From NCBI RefSeq assembly GCF_900101345.1, contig NZ_FMUX01000022.1:1-64000 (forward strand): a DNA stretch of 64,000 nucleotides. The letters are read 5' to 3'. The translations under genes were made by a program, and so were the position numbers. The notes under the pieces are model-generated. The model had not been told where the DNA came from. It saw nothing but the letters and a program-made list of their open reading frames with translations, and did no database searches. Origin of the DNA: Desulfoluna spongiiphila. GTDB lineage: Bacteria; Desulfobacterota; Desulfobacteria; Desulfobacterales; Desulfolunaceae. Below, piece after piece: positions 41,951-50,108 of this stretch (position 1 is its first letter; the number at the start of each line of letters is the position of its first letter).

Positions 41951-42780
41951 GACTTTTAGCCATGATCGCCGTCGTCCTCACGGGCGGGCTCATCATCTTC
42001 CATACCGGGGCCTTCCCCGATTTCGGCGATGCGGACTCACCGGCGAACACCTACCTCTCCCCCTACTACCTGGAACACGGCCAGGCGGACACCCACGCCC
42101 CCAACGTCGTGACCAGCGTGCTGGCCGATTACCGTGGGTTCGACACCATGTTCGAAACCACCGTGGTCTTTGCCGCGGGCCTGGCCTGCTTCTTTCTTCT
42201 GCGTCGCAAAAAAAGCCCGGAAGAGACCACCCGCATGTACCGGCACCTCCCCACGGGGGTGACCCTGCACATCAAGGAGGGGGGCAAGCTCCCTGCGGAA
42301 GACTCCCAGGTGTTCCGTCGCCTCGACTCCCACTTTGTGCCCCATCAGATCATCATTAAAAACACCTGCCGCCTCGTGATTCCCTTTATCCAGATCTTCG
42401 CCCTCTACGTGGTGGCCCACGGCCACTACAGCCCCGGCGGCGGATTCCAGGGCGGGGTGCTTTTGGCGGCGTCCATTATCCTCTACGCCATCAGCCACGA
42501 CCTGCGGCGGGCCATCCGGCGGTTCCCTGAAAAGGTCGCGGCCCTGTTCGGTTCCCTGGGCGTTCTCATCTACGCCGGCACCGGGGCCCTGTGCCTTTTG
42601 TTCGGGGCCAACTTCCTCAACTACGAAGCCCTGGCGCCCCTTCTGGGAGTCGATGCGGTCATGGCGAGATCCCACGGGATCCTCATCGTGGAGATCGGCG
42701 TGGCCTTTGCCGTCATGGCGGTGATTATCTGGATTTACTACAACCTGTCTTCTGCAGGGAAACACGACGAGGGGCTCTGA
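41947..42780 (+). CDS. mrpB: MbhE-MrpB fusion subunit of the antiporter
   Basis: A 277-aa protein. The first ~95 residues resemble the MbhE segment (AYTNxVTS-like HAPNVVTSVLADYRGFDTMFETTVVF). The C-terminal ~150 residues are MrpB/MnhB (YVVAHGHYSPGGGFQGGVLLAA). The start is set at TTG 41947, which overlaps the previous stop with GGAGG 8 nt upstream; an ATG at 41962 is an alternative. It contributes to the cation-transport half of the complex. Confidence 0.88.
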   Translation: MRLLAMIAVVLTGGLIIFHTGAFPDFGDADSPANTYLSPYYLEHGQADTHAPNVVTSVLADYRGFDTMFETTVVFAAGLACFFLLRRKKSPEETTRMYRHLPTGVTLHIKEGGKLPAEDSQVFRRLDSHFVPHQIIIKNTCRLVIPFIQIFALYVVAHGHYSPGGGFQGGVLLAASIILYAISHDLRRAIRRFPEKVAALFGSLGVLIYAGTGALCLLFGANFLNYEALAPLLGVDAVMARSHGILIVEIGVAFAVMAVIIWIYYNLSSAGKHDEGL

Positions 42781-42784
42781 TACC

Positions 42785-43192
42785 ATGACCGACCTGTTAC
42801 CGCTCCTTGCGGCCAAATACAACTACTGGATCTACACCATCCTCATGATGATCGGCCTCTATGCCATGATCGCCAAGAACAACCTGGTGAAAAAGATCAT
42901 CGGCATGAACATCTTCCAGACCGCCATCATCCTCTTTTACGTCTCCATTGCTTACAAAAAGGGGGGCACCCTGCCCATCATCATGGGTGACGCCCACACA
43001 GGGAGCCACGCGGCCGTCCACGCGGCGGATTACATCAACCCCCTTCCCCACTGCCTCATGCTTACGGCCATCGTGGTCTCGGTGGCCACCCTCGGTGTGG
43101 CCCTGGCCTTGGCCATCAAGGTCTTTCGGCAGTACGGCACCCTGGAAGAGGACGACATCAACCACCAGATTCGCATGCAGGCAGGACAGTAA
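42785..43192 (+). CDS. mrpC: Mrp-type antiporter subunit C (NuoK-like)
   Basis: A 135-aa protein with three membrane helices, homologous to MrpC and to NuoK of complex I. The block KKIIGMNIFQTAIILFYVS and the C-terminal HCLMLTAIVVSVATLGVALALA are typical of the family. It starts 4 nt after mrpB and ends 2 nt before the first antiporter-like subunit. Confidence 0.94.
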   Translation: MTDLLPLLAAKYNYWIYTILMMIGLYAMIAKNNLVKKIIGMNIFQTAIILFYVSIAYKKGGTLPIIMGDAHTGSHAAVHAADYINPLPHCLMLTAIVVSVATLGVALALAIKVFRQYGTLEEDDINHQIRMQAGQ

Positions 43193-43194
43193 GA

Positions 43195-44685
43195 ATGACA
43201 CAGCATTTTCCGGCACTCCTGATTATCATACCGCTGCTGTCGGCGCTCATCGTCTCCGCCATGGGGTGGATCGACCGGCGCTGGTGCTTTCCCCTGGCCG
43301 TGGCATCTCTGGCCGGGGCCCTGGCGGTTTCCGTCGGCCTCTGCGCCCAGGTCATGGCAGCAGGCCCTATTGTTTACAAAATGGCGGGATGGCGCCCTCC
43401 CATCGGCATCGTCTACGTCATCGACTACCTGAACGCACCGGTCCTCGTGGTGATCCTGGCCGTGGCGCTCCTCAACCTCATCAGCGCCAAAACCTGGATC
43501 GAGCGGGATTTCGCCGAGAAACTAAGCGCCTACCTGGCCTTGTACCTTATGTTTCTCTCCGGCATGGTGGGCATCGTGGCCACAGGCGACGCCTTCAACC
43601 TCTACGTCCTCCTTGAGATCGGATCCCTCACCGGCTACGCCCTCATCGGCCTGGGCAAGGAGCGGGCCCCCCTGTCGAGTCTCAACTACCTCTTCATGGG
43701 CACCATCGGCGCCTCCTTTTACCTTCTGGGCATCGGCTACATCTACATCGCCACCGGCACCCTCAACATGGCCGACATCGCCACCATGATGCCCAAGCTC
43801 GCAGGCTCCGGGACCCTGTTCCTGGCCCTGGTCATCTGCATGGCCGGGCTCTTTGTGAAGATGGCCCTTTTTCCCTTGCACGGCTGGCTGCCCAATGCGT
43901 ACAGCAACGCGCCGTCGGCTTCGGCCGGCCTCATTGCGCCGCTGACCACCAAGGTGATGATCTACGCCATGGTGCGGGTGGGCCTCACGGTCTTTACCCC
44001 GGAGTTCACCTTCTCCCGGGCCCTGCTCTCCGAAGCCATCGTCTGGCTGGCTGTGGCGGCCATTGTCACCGGGTCCCTTCTGGCCCTGATGCAGCGACGG
44101 CTCTCCCGGATGCTCACCTACATCATCGTGGCCGAGGTGGGTTACATGGTGGGGGGCTTCTGGCTCGGCAACAAGGCGGGCGTCACCGGCGCCACCCTTC
44201 ATATCATCAACGACGCCGCCATGACCCTGACCCTCTTCATGGCCGTGAGCGCCATCGTCTGGAAGCTGGGAAGCGACCGCTTCGAAGACCTTCAGGGGCT
44301 CTTCGGCAAGATGCCCTTTACCATGACGGGCTTTGTCCTGGCGGCCCTGGCCGTCATCGGCATCCCCCCCACCTGCGGGTTCTTCAGCAAGTGGTACCTC
44401 ATCTCCGGCGGCATCGATGCCGGGCAATGGGGCTTTGTGGCCGCGCTTCTTTTCAGCAGCCTGGTCAACGCCGTGCTCTTCTTCCGCATCTTTGAGATCG
44501 CCTTTTTCGAGCCCTTTGCAGAGGGCCACGGCCATCACGACCACGGCCCCGCCATGAGCGAAGCCCCGGTCACCATGGTGGTGCCCCTGATCCTTGCGGC
44601 CCTTTCACTCATCGCTTTAGGTCTCTACACCGGCGACATTGTCACGAAACTCATTCAGCTGGCCATACCGGCAGGGATTGCATAG
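43195..44685 (+). CDS. mrpD: Antiporter-like subunit, MrpD/NuoN type (first of three)
   Basis: A 496-aa polytopic protein of the proton-pumping/antiporter family. The TM5 glutamate is in LYVLLEIGSLTGYAL. The TM7 lysine is in FVKMALFPLHGWLP and a further lysine in TTKVMIYAMVR. These charged residues form the ion path in the family. The gap to mrpC is 2 nt and to the next antiporter-like subunit 2 nt, so stoichiometric co-expression is expected. Confidence 0.93.
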   Translation: MTQHFPALLIIIPLLSALIVSAMGWIDRRWCFPLAVASLAGALAVSVGLCAQVMAAGPIVYKMAGWRPPIGIVYVIDYLNAPVLVVILAVALLNLISAKTWIERDFAEKLSAYLALYLMFLSGMVGIVATGDAFNLYVLLEIGSLTGYALIGLGKERAPLSSLNYLFMGTIGASFYLLGIGYIYIATGTLNMADIATMMPKLAGSGTLFLALVICMAGLFVKMALFPLHGWLPNAYSNAPSASAGLIAPLTTKVMIYAMVRVGLTVFTPEFTFSRALLSEAIVWLAVAAIVTGSLLALMQRRLSRMLTYIIVAEVGYMVGGFWLGNKAGVTGATLHIINDAAMTLTLFMAVSAIVWKLGSDRFEDLQGLFGKMPFTMTGFVLAALAVIGIPPTCGFFSKWYLISGGIDAGQWGFVAALLFSSLVNAVLFFRIFEIAFFEPFAEGHGHHDHGPAMSEAPVTMVVPLILAALSLIALGLYTGDIVTKLIQLAIPAGIA

Positions 44686-44687
44686 AT

Positions 44688-46175
44688 ATGGAACTGCTTT
44701 ACTCAGTCAAACCCCTTGCTGCGATTCTCGTCTCCTTTTTCGTGGTGCCCATCATCTTCTCCGCCAGGTCTGAGAACGTGCGTGAGGCATGGACCTTTGT
44801 CGCAGCTATTTTAAAATTCGCCATTGTCCTGTCCATGCTTCCCTTTGTCTTAAAGGGAGGCGAGATCGCCTACACCCTGGCCGAGGTACTTCCCGGGCTG
44901 GCCATCAAATTCAAGGTGGATGCCTTCGGCATGCTCTTTGCCCTGGTCTCCTCCAGCCTGTGGATCGTCACCTCCATGTACTCCATCGGGTACATGCGGA
45001 CCCTGAAAGAGCACGGGCAGACCCGCTACTACGCCTGTTTTGCCCTCTCCCTGTCAGCCACCCTGGGCGTCGCCTTTGCAGGCAACCTTCTGACCCTCTA
45101 TCTCTTCTACGAGATGCTCTCCTTTGCCACCTACCCCCTGGTCACCCATCACCAGGACCGGGAAGCCAGGAGCTCGGGAAGAAAGTACATCACCTACATC
45201 CTGGGAGCCTCCATCGGCCTGGTGCTGCCGGCCATGCTGGTCATCTACAGCCAGACCGGGACCTTTGAGTTTGCTCCCCAGGGATTCATGAACGGCCACT
45301 TCTCCCAGGGCGCCATGGCCGTGCTGCTGCTCATGTTTGTCTTCGGCTTTGCCAAGGCAGGGGTCATGCCCTTTCACTCCTGGCTGCCTGCCGCCATGGT
45401 GGCCCCCACGCCGGTCTCCGCCCTGCTCCACGCCGTGGCCGTGGTGAAAGTCGGGGTCTTCTGCGTGGCCCGTGTCATCACCGGGGTCTTCGGCACCAAG
45501 ATGCTTGCCACCATGGGCCTGGGCACCCTGGTCTGCTACGTGGCCTCCTTTACCATCATCGTCTCGTCCCTCATCGCCCTGTCACAGGACGGGCTCAAAC
45601 GGCGGCTGGCCTTCTCCACCATCGGCCAGCTCTCCTACATTATCCTGGGGGTCGCCCTGCTCTCCCCGTCCGGCATGACCGGCGGCATGCTCCATATCGC
45701 CATGCACGCCTTCGGCAAGATCACCCTCTTCTTCTGCGCCGGGGCCATCTTCGCCGCCTCGGGCATCAAGAACATCAGCGAGATGGTGGGCATCGGACGG
45801 CGCATGCCCATCACCATGACCGCCTTTCTGCTGGGGTCCCTCTCCGTCATCGGGCTGCCTCCTCTGGGGGGCTTTATCAGCAAGTGGCACCTCGTCATCG
45901 GCACCCTGGAGTCCGGGCAGATCTTTTTCCTCTTTGTCCTTCTGGCCAGCTCCCTTTTAAACGCCGCCTACTTTCTGCCCATCTCCTACAAGGCCTTCTT
46001 CTGCACCGACGAAGAGGCCATGTTTGAAAAGAAGGTGGACGAGGTGCCCACCTGGTGCCTGGTCCCCCTGTGCATCACGGCCACCTGTTCCGTGATCTTC
46101 TTCTTCTATCCCCAGCCGTTCCTGCAGCTGGCGAAAATGACGGTGAGTACCATTATCGGCGCTCCCATGCCCTAA
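44688..46175 (+). CDS. Antiporter-like subunit, MrpD/NuoM type (second of three)
   Basis: A 495-aa polytopic paralogue of the preceding gene. It keeps the TM5 glutamate (LYLFYEMLSFATYPL), the TM7 lysine (FGFAKAGVMPFHSWLP) and the following lysine (VAVVKVGVFCVARV). It therefore looks competent for ion translocation. The C-terminal helix resembles that of NuoM/MrpD. It is followed 16 nt later by a small membrane protein. Confidence 0.92.
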   Translation: MELLYSVKPLAAILVSFFVVPIIFSARSENVREAWTFVAAILKFAIVLSMLPFVLKGGEIAYTLAEVLPGLAIKFKVDAFGMLFALVSSSLWIVTSMYSIGYMRTLKEHGQTRYYACFALSLSATLGVAFAGNLLTLYLFYEMLSFATYPLVTHHQDREARSSGRKYITYILGASIGLVLPAMLVIYSQTGTFEFAPQGFMNGHFSQGAMAVLLLMFVFGFAKAGVMPFHSWLPAAMVAPTPVSALLHAVAVVKVGVFCVARVITGVFGTKMLATMGLGTLVCYVASFTIIVSSLIALSQDGLKRRLAFSTIGQLSYIILGVALLSPSGMTGGMLHIAMHAFGKITLFFCAGAIFAASGIKNISEMVGIGRRMPITMTAFLLGSLSVIGLPPLGGFISKWHLVIGTLESGQIFFLFVLLASSLLNAAYFLPISYKAFFCTDEEAMFEKKVDEVPTWCLVPLCITATCSVIFFFYPQPFLQLAKMTVSTIIGAPMP

Positions 46176-46191
46176 GGTTCAAAGGTGAGAT

Positions 46192-46422
46192 ATGACTTCA
46201 GACAACACACTTTTCAGCAGCCCAAAAACCTTAAAGACCGTGATGGTCATTTTCGCGATCTTTCTGGGATGCCTGCTGGGGGCCGACTTTCTCATTCACC
46301 CCCACGCATCGTTTACCGTCGACGGATGGCCCGAGTTCAACCCCCTCTTCGGGTTCCTCTCCGGCCTGGCCCTTCCCGTCATTGCTCTGGGGCTCTCGTT
46401 CCTGGTGAAAAACGGAAAATAA
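46192..46422 (+). CDS. Small two-helix membrane protein in the antiporter operon
   Basis: A 76-aa protein with two hydrophobic segments (VMVIFAIFLGCLLGADFLI and FLSGLALPVIALGLSFLV) and a short loop HPHASFTVDGWPEFNP between them. No family is recognised. It lies between two antiporter-like subunits with gaps of 16 and 31 nt, so it is probably an assembly or structural subunit of the complex. Confidence 0.7.
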   Translation: MTSDNTLFSSPKTLKTVMVIFAIFLGCLLGADFLIHPHASFTVDGWPEFNPLFGFLSGLALPVIALGLSFLVKNGK

Positions 46423-46453
46423 CAGGTAATCCATACAGGAGATGTTCGATTCC

Positions 46454-48241
46454 ATGACACTTGACATGCCTTTTATAAATATACCCCCGGCCCTGATCAT
46501 GGTGGTCGGGGCCCTGGCCCTTCCCATCCTGAAAGGGCGCTTAAGGTCCGCCTGGATGACGGTCCTGCCCCTTTTGGCCCTGGTGACCCTGCTCTCGGTG
46601 CCCAACGGCACCCACTGGACGGTGCCCTTCCTCGACTACCAGCTTGTCTTCGGACGGGTGGACGCCCTCTCCCGCATCTTCGGCACCATCTTCTGCATCG
46701 CCGCCTTTGCCGGCAGCGTCTACGCCATGCACGAAGACGACGCCCTGGCCCACACCTCGGCCATGATCTACGCGGGCAGCGCCGTGGGCGTGACCTTTGC
46801 CGGTGACTTTTTCTCCCTGTATGTCTTCTGGGAGTTCATGGCCGTGGCCTCCACCTTCCTCATCCTTGCCCGGCGCACGGAACAATCCCAGAAGGCGGCC
46901 TTCCGCTACATCATGATCCACATCCTGGGGGGACTCTCCCTCATGGCGGGCATCGTTCTCCAGATCCAGGAGACCGGTAGCATCGCCTTTTCGGCCATCG
47001 AGCTGGCCTCCCCCGCCTCCTGGTTCATCTTCGTGGGCGTGGCGGTGAACGCGGCGGTCTACCCCATGCACGCCTGGCTTAAAGACGCCTACCCGGAAGC
47101 CACGGTGACCGGCGCGGTGTTCCTGAGCTCCTTTACCACCAAAAGCGCCGTCTACACCATGGCACGCATCTTTGCAGGGACAGACATCCTCATCCCCTTA
47201 GGCCTTGCCATGGCGCTCATCCCCTTGTGCTATGCGGTCATTGAAAACGATATCCGGCGGGTCCTGGCCTACAGCCTCATCAACCAGGTGGGCTTCATGA
47301 TCGTTGGCATCGGCATCGGCACCAACCTTGCCATCAACGGGGTGGCGGCCCATGCGGTCTGCCACATCCTCTACAAGTCCCTGCTCTTCATGGGGGCAGG
47401 GGCCGTGATCCAACAGACCGGCAAACAGGGCCTGAGCGACTTAGGGGGCCTTTTCCGGTCCATGCCCTGGACCGCCACCTTCTGCATCGTCGGCGGCCTG
47501 TCCATGTCCACGCCGTTCTTCTGCGCCTTTGTGAGCAAGTCCATGATCATCTCGGCTGCGGCCCACGAACACCTCACCCTGGCCTGGTTTATCCTCCAGT
47601 TCACCGCCGTGGGTGTCTTTGCCTATGTGGGCATCCGGGTGCCCTTCCTCACCTTCTTCCACAGGGACTCCGGCTTAAAGCCCGCAGAAGCCCCGTGGAA
47701 CATGCGCATCGCCATGGGCTTTACCGCCCTGGGATGCGTGTACGTGGGCACCCACCACGAGGTGCTCTACAACATGCTCCCCTTTGCAGCGGACTACGAG
47801 CCCTACACCGCAGCCCACGTAATCAACCAGCTCCAGCTCCAGTTCTTCGGCACCCTGGCCTTTTTCCTCCTGCTGGCCAAAGGGCTCCTGCCGAGGCTCT
47901 CCAAAGCCACCTTCCTCGACACGGACTGGTTTTATGCCGGAGCCGGGCGCGTCCTCTACGTCATCGCAGACAAGGTACTCAACAGCGTGAACACCGCCTG
48001 CGACGCCCTGCTTGTCAAAGGGCTCACCGGACGCATCAACGGCTTTGCCCAAAAAGCTCCGGAGTCCATTGCCGTGGCCCTCATGTCTCCTTTCACCCAC
48101 CTCTTCGGCAAAGGAAACCCCGGCCAGGAGGATCTCTCCGAGCGGGTGAGGCTGGCCTTCAGGACAGGGACTGTCCCTTCAGGGATCGGCGCCTTTGTCG
48201 CCGTGCTCTTTATCTTTCTTCTCTATGCCGTTAGGGGATAG
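46454..48241 (+). CDS. Antiporter-like subunit with altered ion path (third of three)
   Basis: A ~595-aa polytopic member of the NuoL/MrpA-D family with a C-terminal extension. The TM5 glutamate is present (LYVFWEFMAVAS), but the usual TM7 lysine is asparagine (VAVNAAVYPMHAWL). The later lysine is kept (SFTTKSAVYTMAR). The ATG at 46454 is preferred because AGGAG at 46437-46441 would sit directly against the ATG at 46442. Last gene of the operon. Confidence 0.88.
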   Translation: MTLDMPFINIPPALIMVVGALALPILKGRLRSAWMTVLPLLALVTLLSVPNGTHWTVPFLDYQLVFGRVDALSRIFGTIFCIAAFAGSVYAMHEDDALAHTSAMIYAGSAVGVTFAGDFFSLYVFWEFMAVASTFLILARRTEQSQKAAFRYIMIHILGGLSLMAGIVLQIQETGSIAFSAIELASPASWFIFVGVAVNAAVYPMHAWLKDAYPEATVTGAVFLSSFTTKSAVYTMARIFAGTDILIPLGLAMALIPLCYAVIENDIRRVLAYSLINQVGFMIVGIGIGTNLAINGVAAHAVCHILYKSLLFMGAGAVIQQTGKQGLSDLGGLFRSMPWTATFCIVGGLSMSTPFFCAFVSKSMIISAAAHEHLTLAWFILQFTAVGVFAYVGIRVPFLTFFHRDSGLKPAEAPWNMRIAMGFTALGCVYVGTHHEVLYNMLPFAADYEPYTAAHVINQLQLQFFGTLAFFLLLAKGLLPRLSKATFLDTDWFYAGAGRVLYVIADKVLNSVNTACDALLVKGLTGRINGFAQKAPESIAVALMSPFTHLFGKGNPGQEDLSERVRLAFRTGTVPSGIGAFVAVLFIFLLYAVRG

Positions 48242-48336
48242 CCCATGCGGTGGGGGGGCCCTTGCCGGTCCCCTCGATAACGGACACCACTACCCGGCTT
48301 TTTGAAGCTGTAAGCCCAAAACGAGGACAACAGACC

Positions 48337-48816
48337 ATGATCTCACGAGACGATATAAAAAACGCCTTTCTCTTCTCCACCCTCCCCGATGAGCTGGTGG
48401 ACCGCATCATCTCCATCGCCAAGCCCCGCTCCTATGAGGAGGGGGAGGTGATCTTCGGGGAAGGGGGCCAGTCCGGCTCCTTCTATCTGGTGCGCTCCGG
48501 CACCATCCTCATTGAGCAGGAGATGACCCGCCACATGACTGTTACCGTGGCCACCCTCAATGCCGGTGAGTGCTTCGGCTACTCTTCCCTCATGGAAGAG
48601 GTCTCCTTCAGCACCACCGCCTTGAGCTCCGAAGCCTCCGAGGTCATCACCATCGACGGCAAAGCCCTTCTCGACATGATGGAAAAAGACCACACCCTGG
48701 GCTACCTCATCCACAAGCAGATGGTCCATATGATGGCAGGGCGCCTCCAGCGACGCACCGAGCAGTTTCTCCGCGCCCTCTCCACCCACCCGGAGATCCA
48801 CGAACTCGAAAAGTAA
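48337..48816 (+). CDS. Cyclic-nucleotide-binding domain protein without DNA-binding domain
   Basis: A 159-aa single-domain protein with the cNMP-binding beta-roll. The phosphate-cassette region is recognisable (EEGEVIFGEGGQSGSFYLVRSG, shown in part, and AGECFGYSSLMEE), though the canonical arginine of the cassette is not evident. There is no helix-turn-helix, so it probably acts by protein contact. The ATG at 48337 follows a GAGGAC purine tract. It lies ~95 nt after the antiporter operon and may belong to it. Confidence 0.85.
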   Translation: MISRDDIKNAFLFSTLPDELVDRIISIAKPRSYEEGEVIFGEGGQSGSFYLVRSGTILIEQEMTRHMTVTVATLNAGECFGYSSLMEEVSFSTTALSSEASEVITIDGKALLDMMEKDHTLGYLIHKQMVHMMAGRLQRRTEQFLRALSTHPEIHELEK

Positions 48817-48855
48817 ATAAAACCAGCGCACCATAACGCGTCATCCTGTTTGCAC

Positions 48856-48890
48856 AAAAAAAAGCCACTCCTTACGGGGTGGCTTTTTTT
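48856..48890. terminator. Bidirectional rho-independent terminator
   Basis: AAAAAAAAGCCAC..GTGGCTTTTTTT forms a stem flanked by A8 and T7, so it can work on both strands. It ends the cNMP-binding gene and backs up the convergent gene at 49144-50016. Confidence 0.92.
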
Positions 48891-48912
48891 ACGACAAAAG
48901 GCTTAAAAAAAT

Positions 48913-49128
48913 GCCTCCGGCGGCCAAGGGCTGAGCCCTTGGAACCCAGGATCGGGAATGCTCCGAGCCTTCGTGCCTCAGGCTCATCACATTCCCTGAA
49001 GGGCTGCGCCCGTGGGAGGCTAAAACCCTCAATCCTACAAAAAATGCCGCTGTGATTTAACCCGAGGAACGAGGGTTAAAACGCAGCGGCAACCAGCTTT
49101 CAAGGTGGCACACCTTGCCGCCGGAGGC
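48913..49128. repeat. Paired inverted GCCTCCGGCGGC element, copy 5
   Basis: The left end is at 48913-48924 and the right end at 49117-49128, with A7 outside on the left and T6 on the right. The left arm has CAAGGGCTGAGCCCTTGG and a GGGAATG/CATTCCC stem with CCTTCGTGCCTCAGG. The right arm has a GCCGCTG/CAGCGGC stem around CGAGGAACG, then CAAGGTGGCACACCTTG. It lies between convergent genes, 16 nt from the stop of the membrane-protein gene. Confidence 0.8.
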
Positions 49129-49143
49129 ATGTTTTTTGGCTTT

Positions 49144-50016
49144 TTAGCCCTTGATGAAAAGAAGGGCAACGGAGACCAGGGGCGGGAACGCGGCCAGGGC
49201 CACCTCGCGGCGTCCGGGCTTGAAGACGGCGGTGTGGCGCATGCCCATGACCGCCAGGTAAAAGAGGGCCAGCACCGGCAGGGCCGGGACAAAGACGCCC
49301 AGGAGCCAGGCTGCGGCCACGGCCAGGAACAGGCCGAGGACGGCCGCCGGGATGCCGGCAACCCGATCTCCCAGGATAAAAAACCGGGAAGCACTGCCCA
49401 GAAAAACGACCATGAACCAGTCGGCCACGCCGAAAAACGGATACAATGCATGGGTTCCGGGGCTCGGAAACTTCATCAGGAGGACTTCATACAGGGGAAA
49501 AAGCCCCTGTCGCCCCCCGGTGTAGTAGGCAGCCACATCCTGTGCGATGTGATGGGTGGGGCCCACCAGGTAACTGACGGCATCGGCGCACACCATCACA
49601 CTTACCAGGGGAAGGAGCTCGGCCGGAGACTTCAGGAACCTGGGCAGGTACCCTGCCGCCACCGCCACCACCAGGATCTGCCCGCAGGTACTCAAGGCCT
49701 CCCAGCAGAGCCTGAAGGGCAGCCCGAAACGAAGGGCAGCCCAGCTGCCCGCCGTCAACAGAAAACCCACCGCCAGGATCCCCCAGCGATGCATAAGCGG
49801 TACTTCGGGAACGGCCACGCGCCGGGCACACCACTGGGTGCCCCCCCACAAAGCCACGAGGATCAAAGCAAGCACCGCCAGTGACCCCACAAGCCCCGAG
49901 ACCATGCCCATACGTCCCATGAGGGCAGCCCCCGCCACAGAGACGCCCCACCATCCAATCACAAGCACCAGGGCGGCTCCAAGGCCGCTGTATGAAGAAG
50001 GTTTCATGGCTGCCAT
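49144..50016 (-). CDS. Polytopic membrane protein with presenilin-like aspartyl-protease motifs
   Basis: A 290-aa protein with about eight or nine membrane segments. Three elements occur in the order found in presenilin/signal-peptide-peptidase-type intramembrane proteases. The first is a TM aspartate in CADAVSYLVGPTHHI (D145), comparable to archaeal YDAISVY-TKHM. The second is GVADWFMVVFLGSAS (D199), comparable to GxGD. The third is a C-terminal PALP (244-247). The second glycine of GxGD is alanine. The start is uncertain: 50016 or the ATG at 50007. Assignment is by motif recognition only. Confidence 0.5.
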   Translation of the reverse strand: MAAMKPSSYSGLGAALVLVIGWWGVSVAGAALMGRMGMVSGLVGSLAVLALILVALWGGTQWCARRVAVPEVPLMHRWGILAVGFLLTAGSWAALRFGLPFRLCWEALSTCGQILVVAVAAGYLPRFLKSPAELLPLVSVMVCADAVSYLVGPTHHIAQDVAAYYTGGRQGLFPLYEVLLMKFPSPGTHALYPFFGVADWFMVVFLGSASRFFILGDRVAGIPAAVLGLFLAVAAAWLLGVFVPALPVLALFYLAVMGMRHTAVFKPGRREVALAAFPPLVSVALLFIKG

Positions 50017-50045
50017 TACACCACAATGGGCCCGAACAGGCACAG

Positions 50046-50085
50046 AAAAAAACAAAAGCGACGCCTCCAGAGGCATCGCTTTTGT
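50046..50085 (-). terminator. Terminator of the CoA-disulfide-reductase-like gene
   Basis: On the minus strand a long stem (ACAAAAGCGATGCCTC with GAGGCGTCGCTTTTGT, one mismatch, TG loop) runs into T6, ~25 nt after the stop codon at 50109. Confidence 0.9.
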
Positions 50086-50108
50086 ATGTTTTGTTTTTGT
50101 ACTACCCC

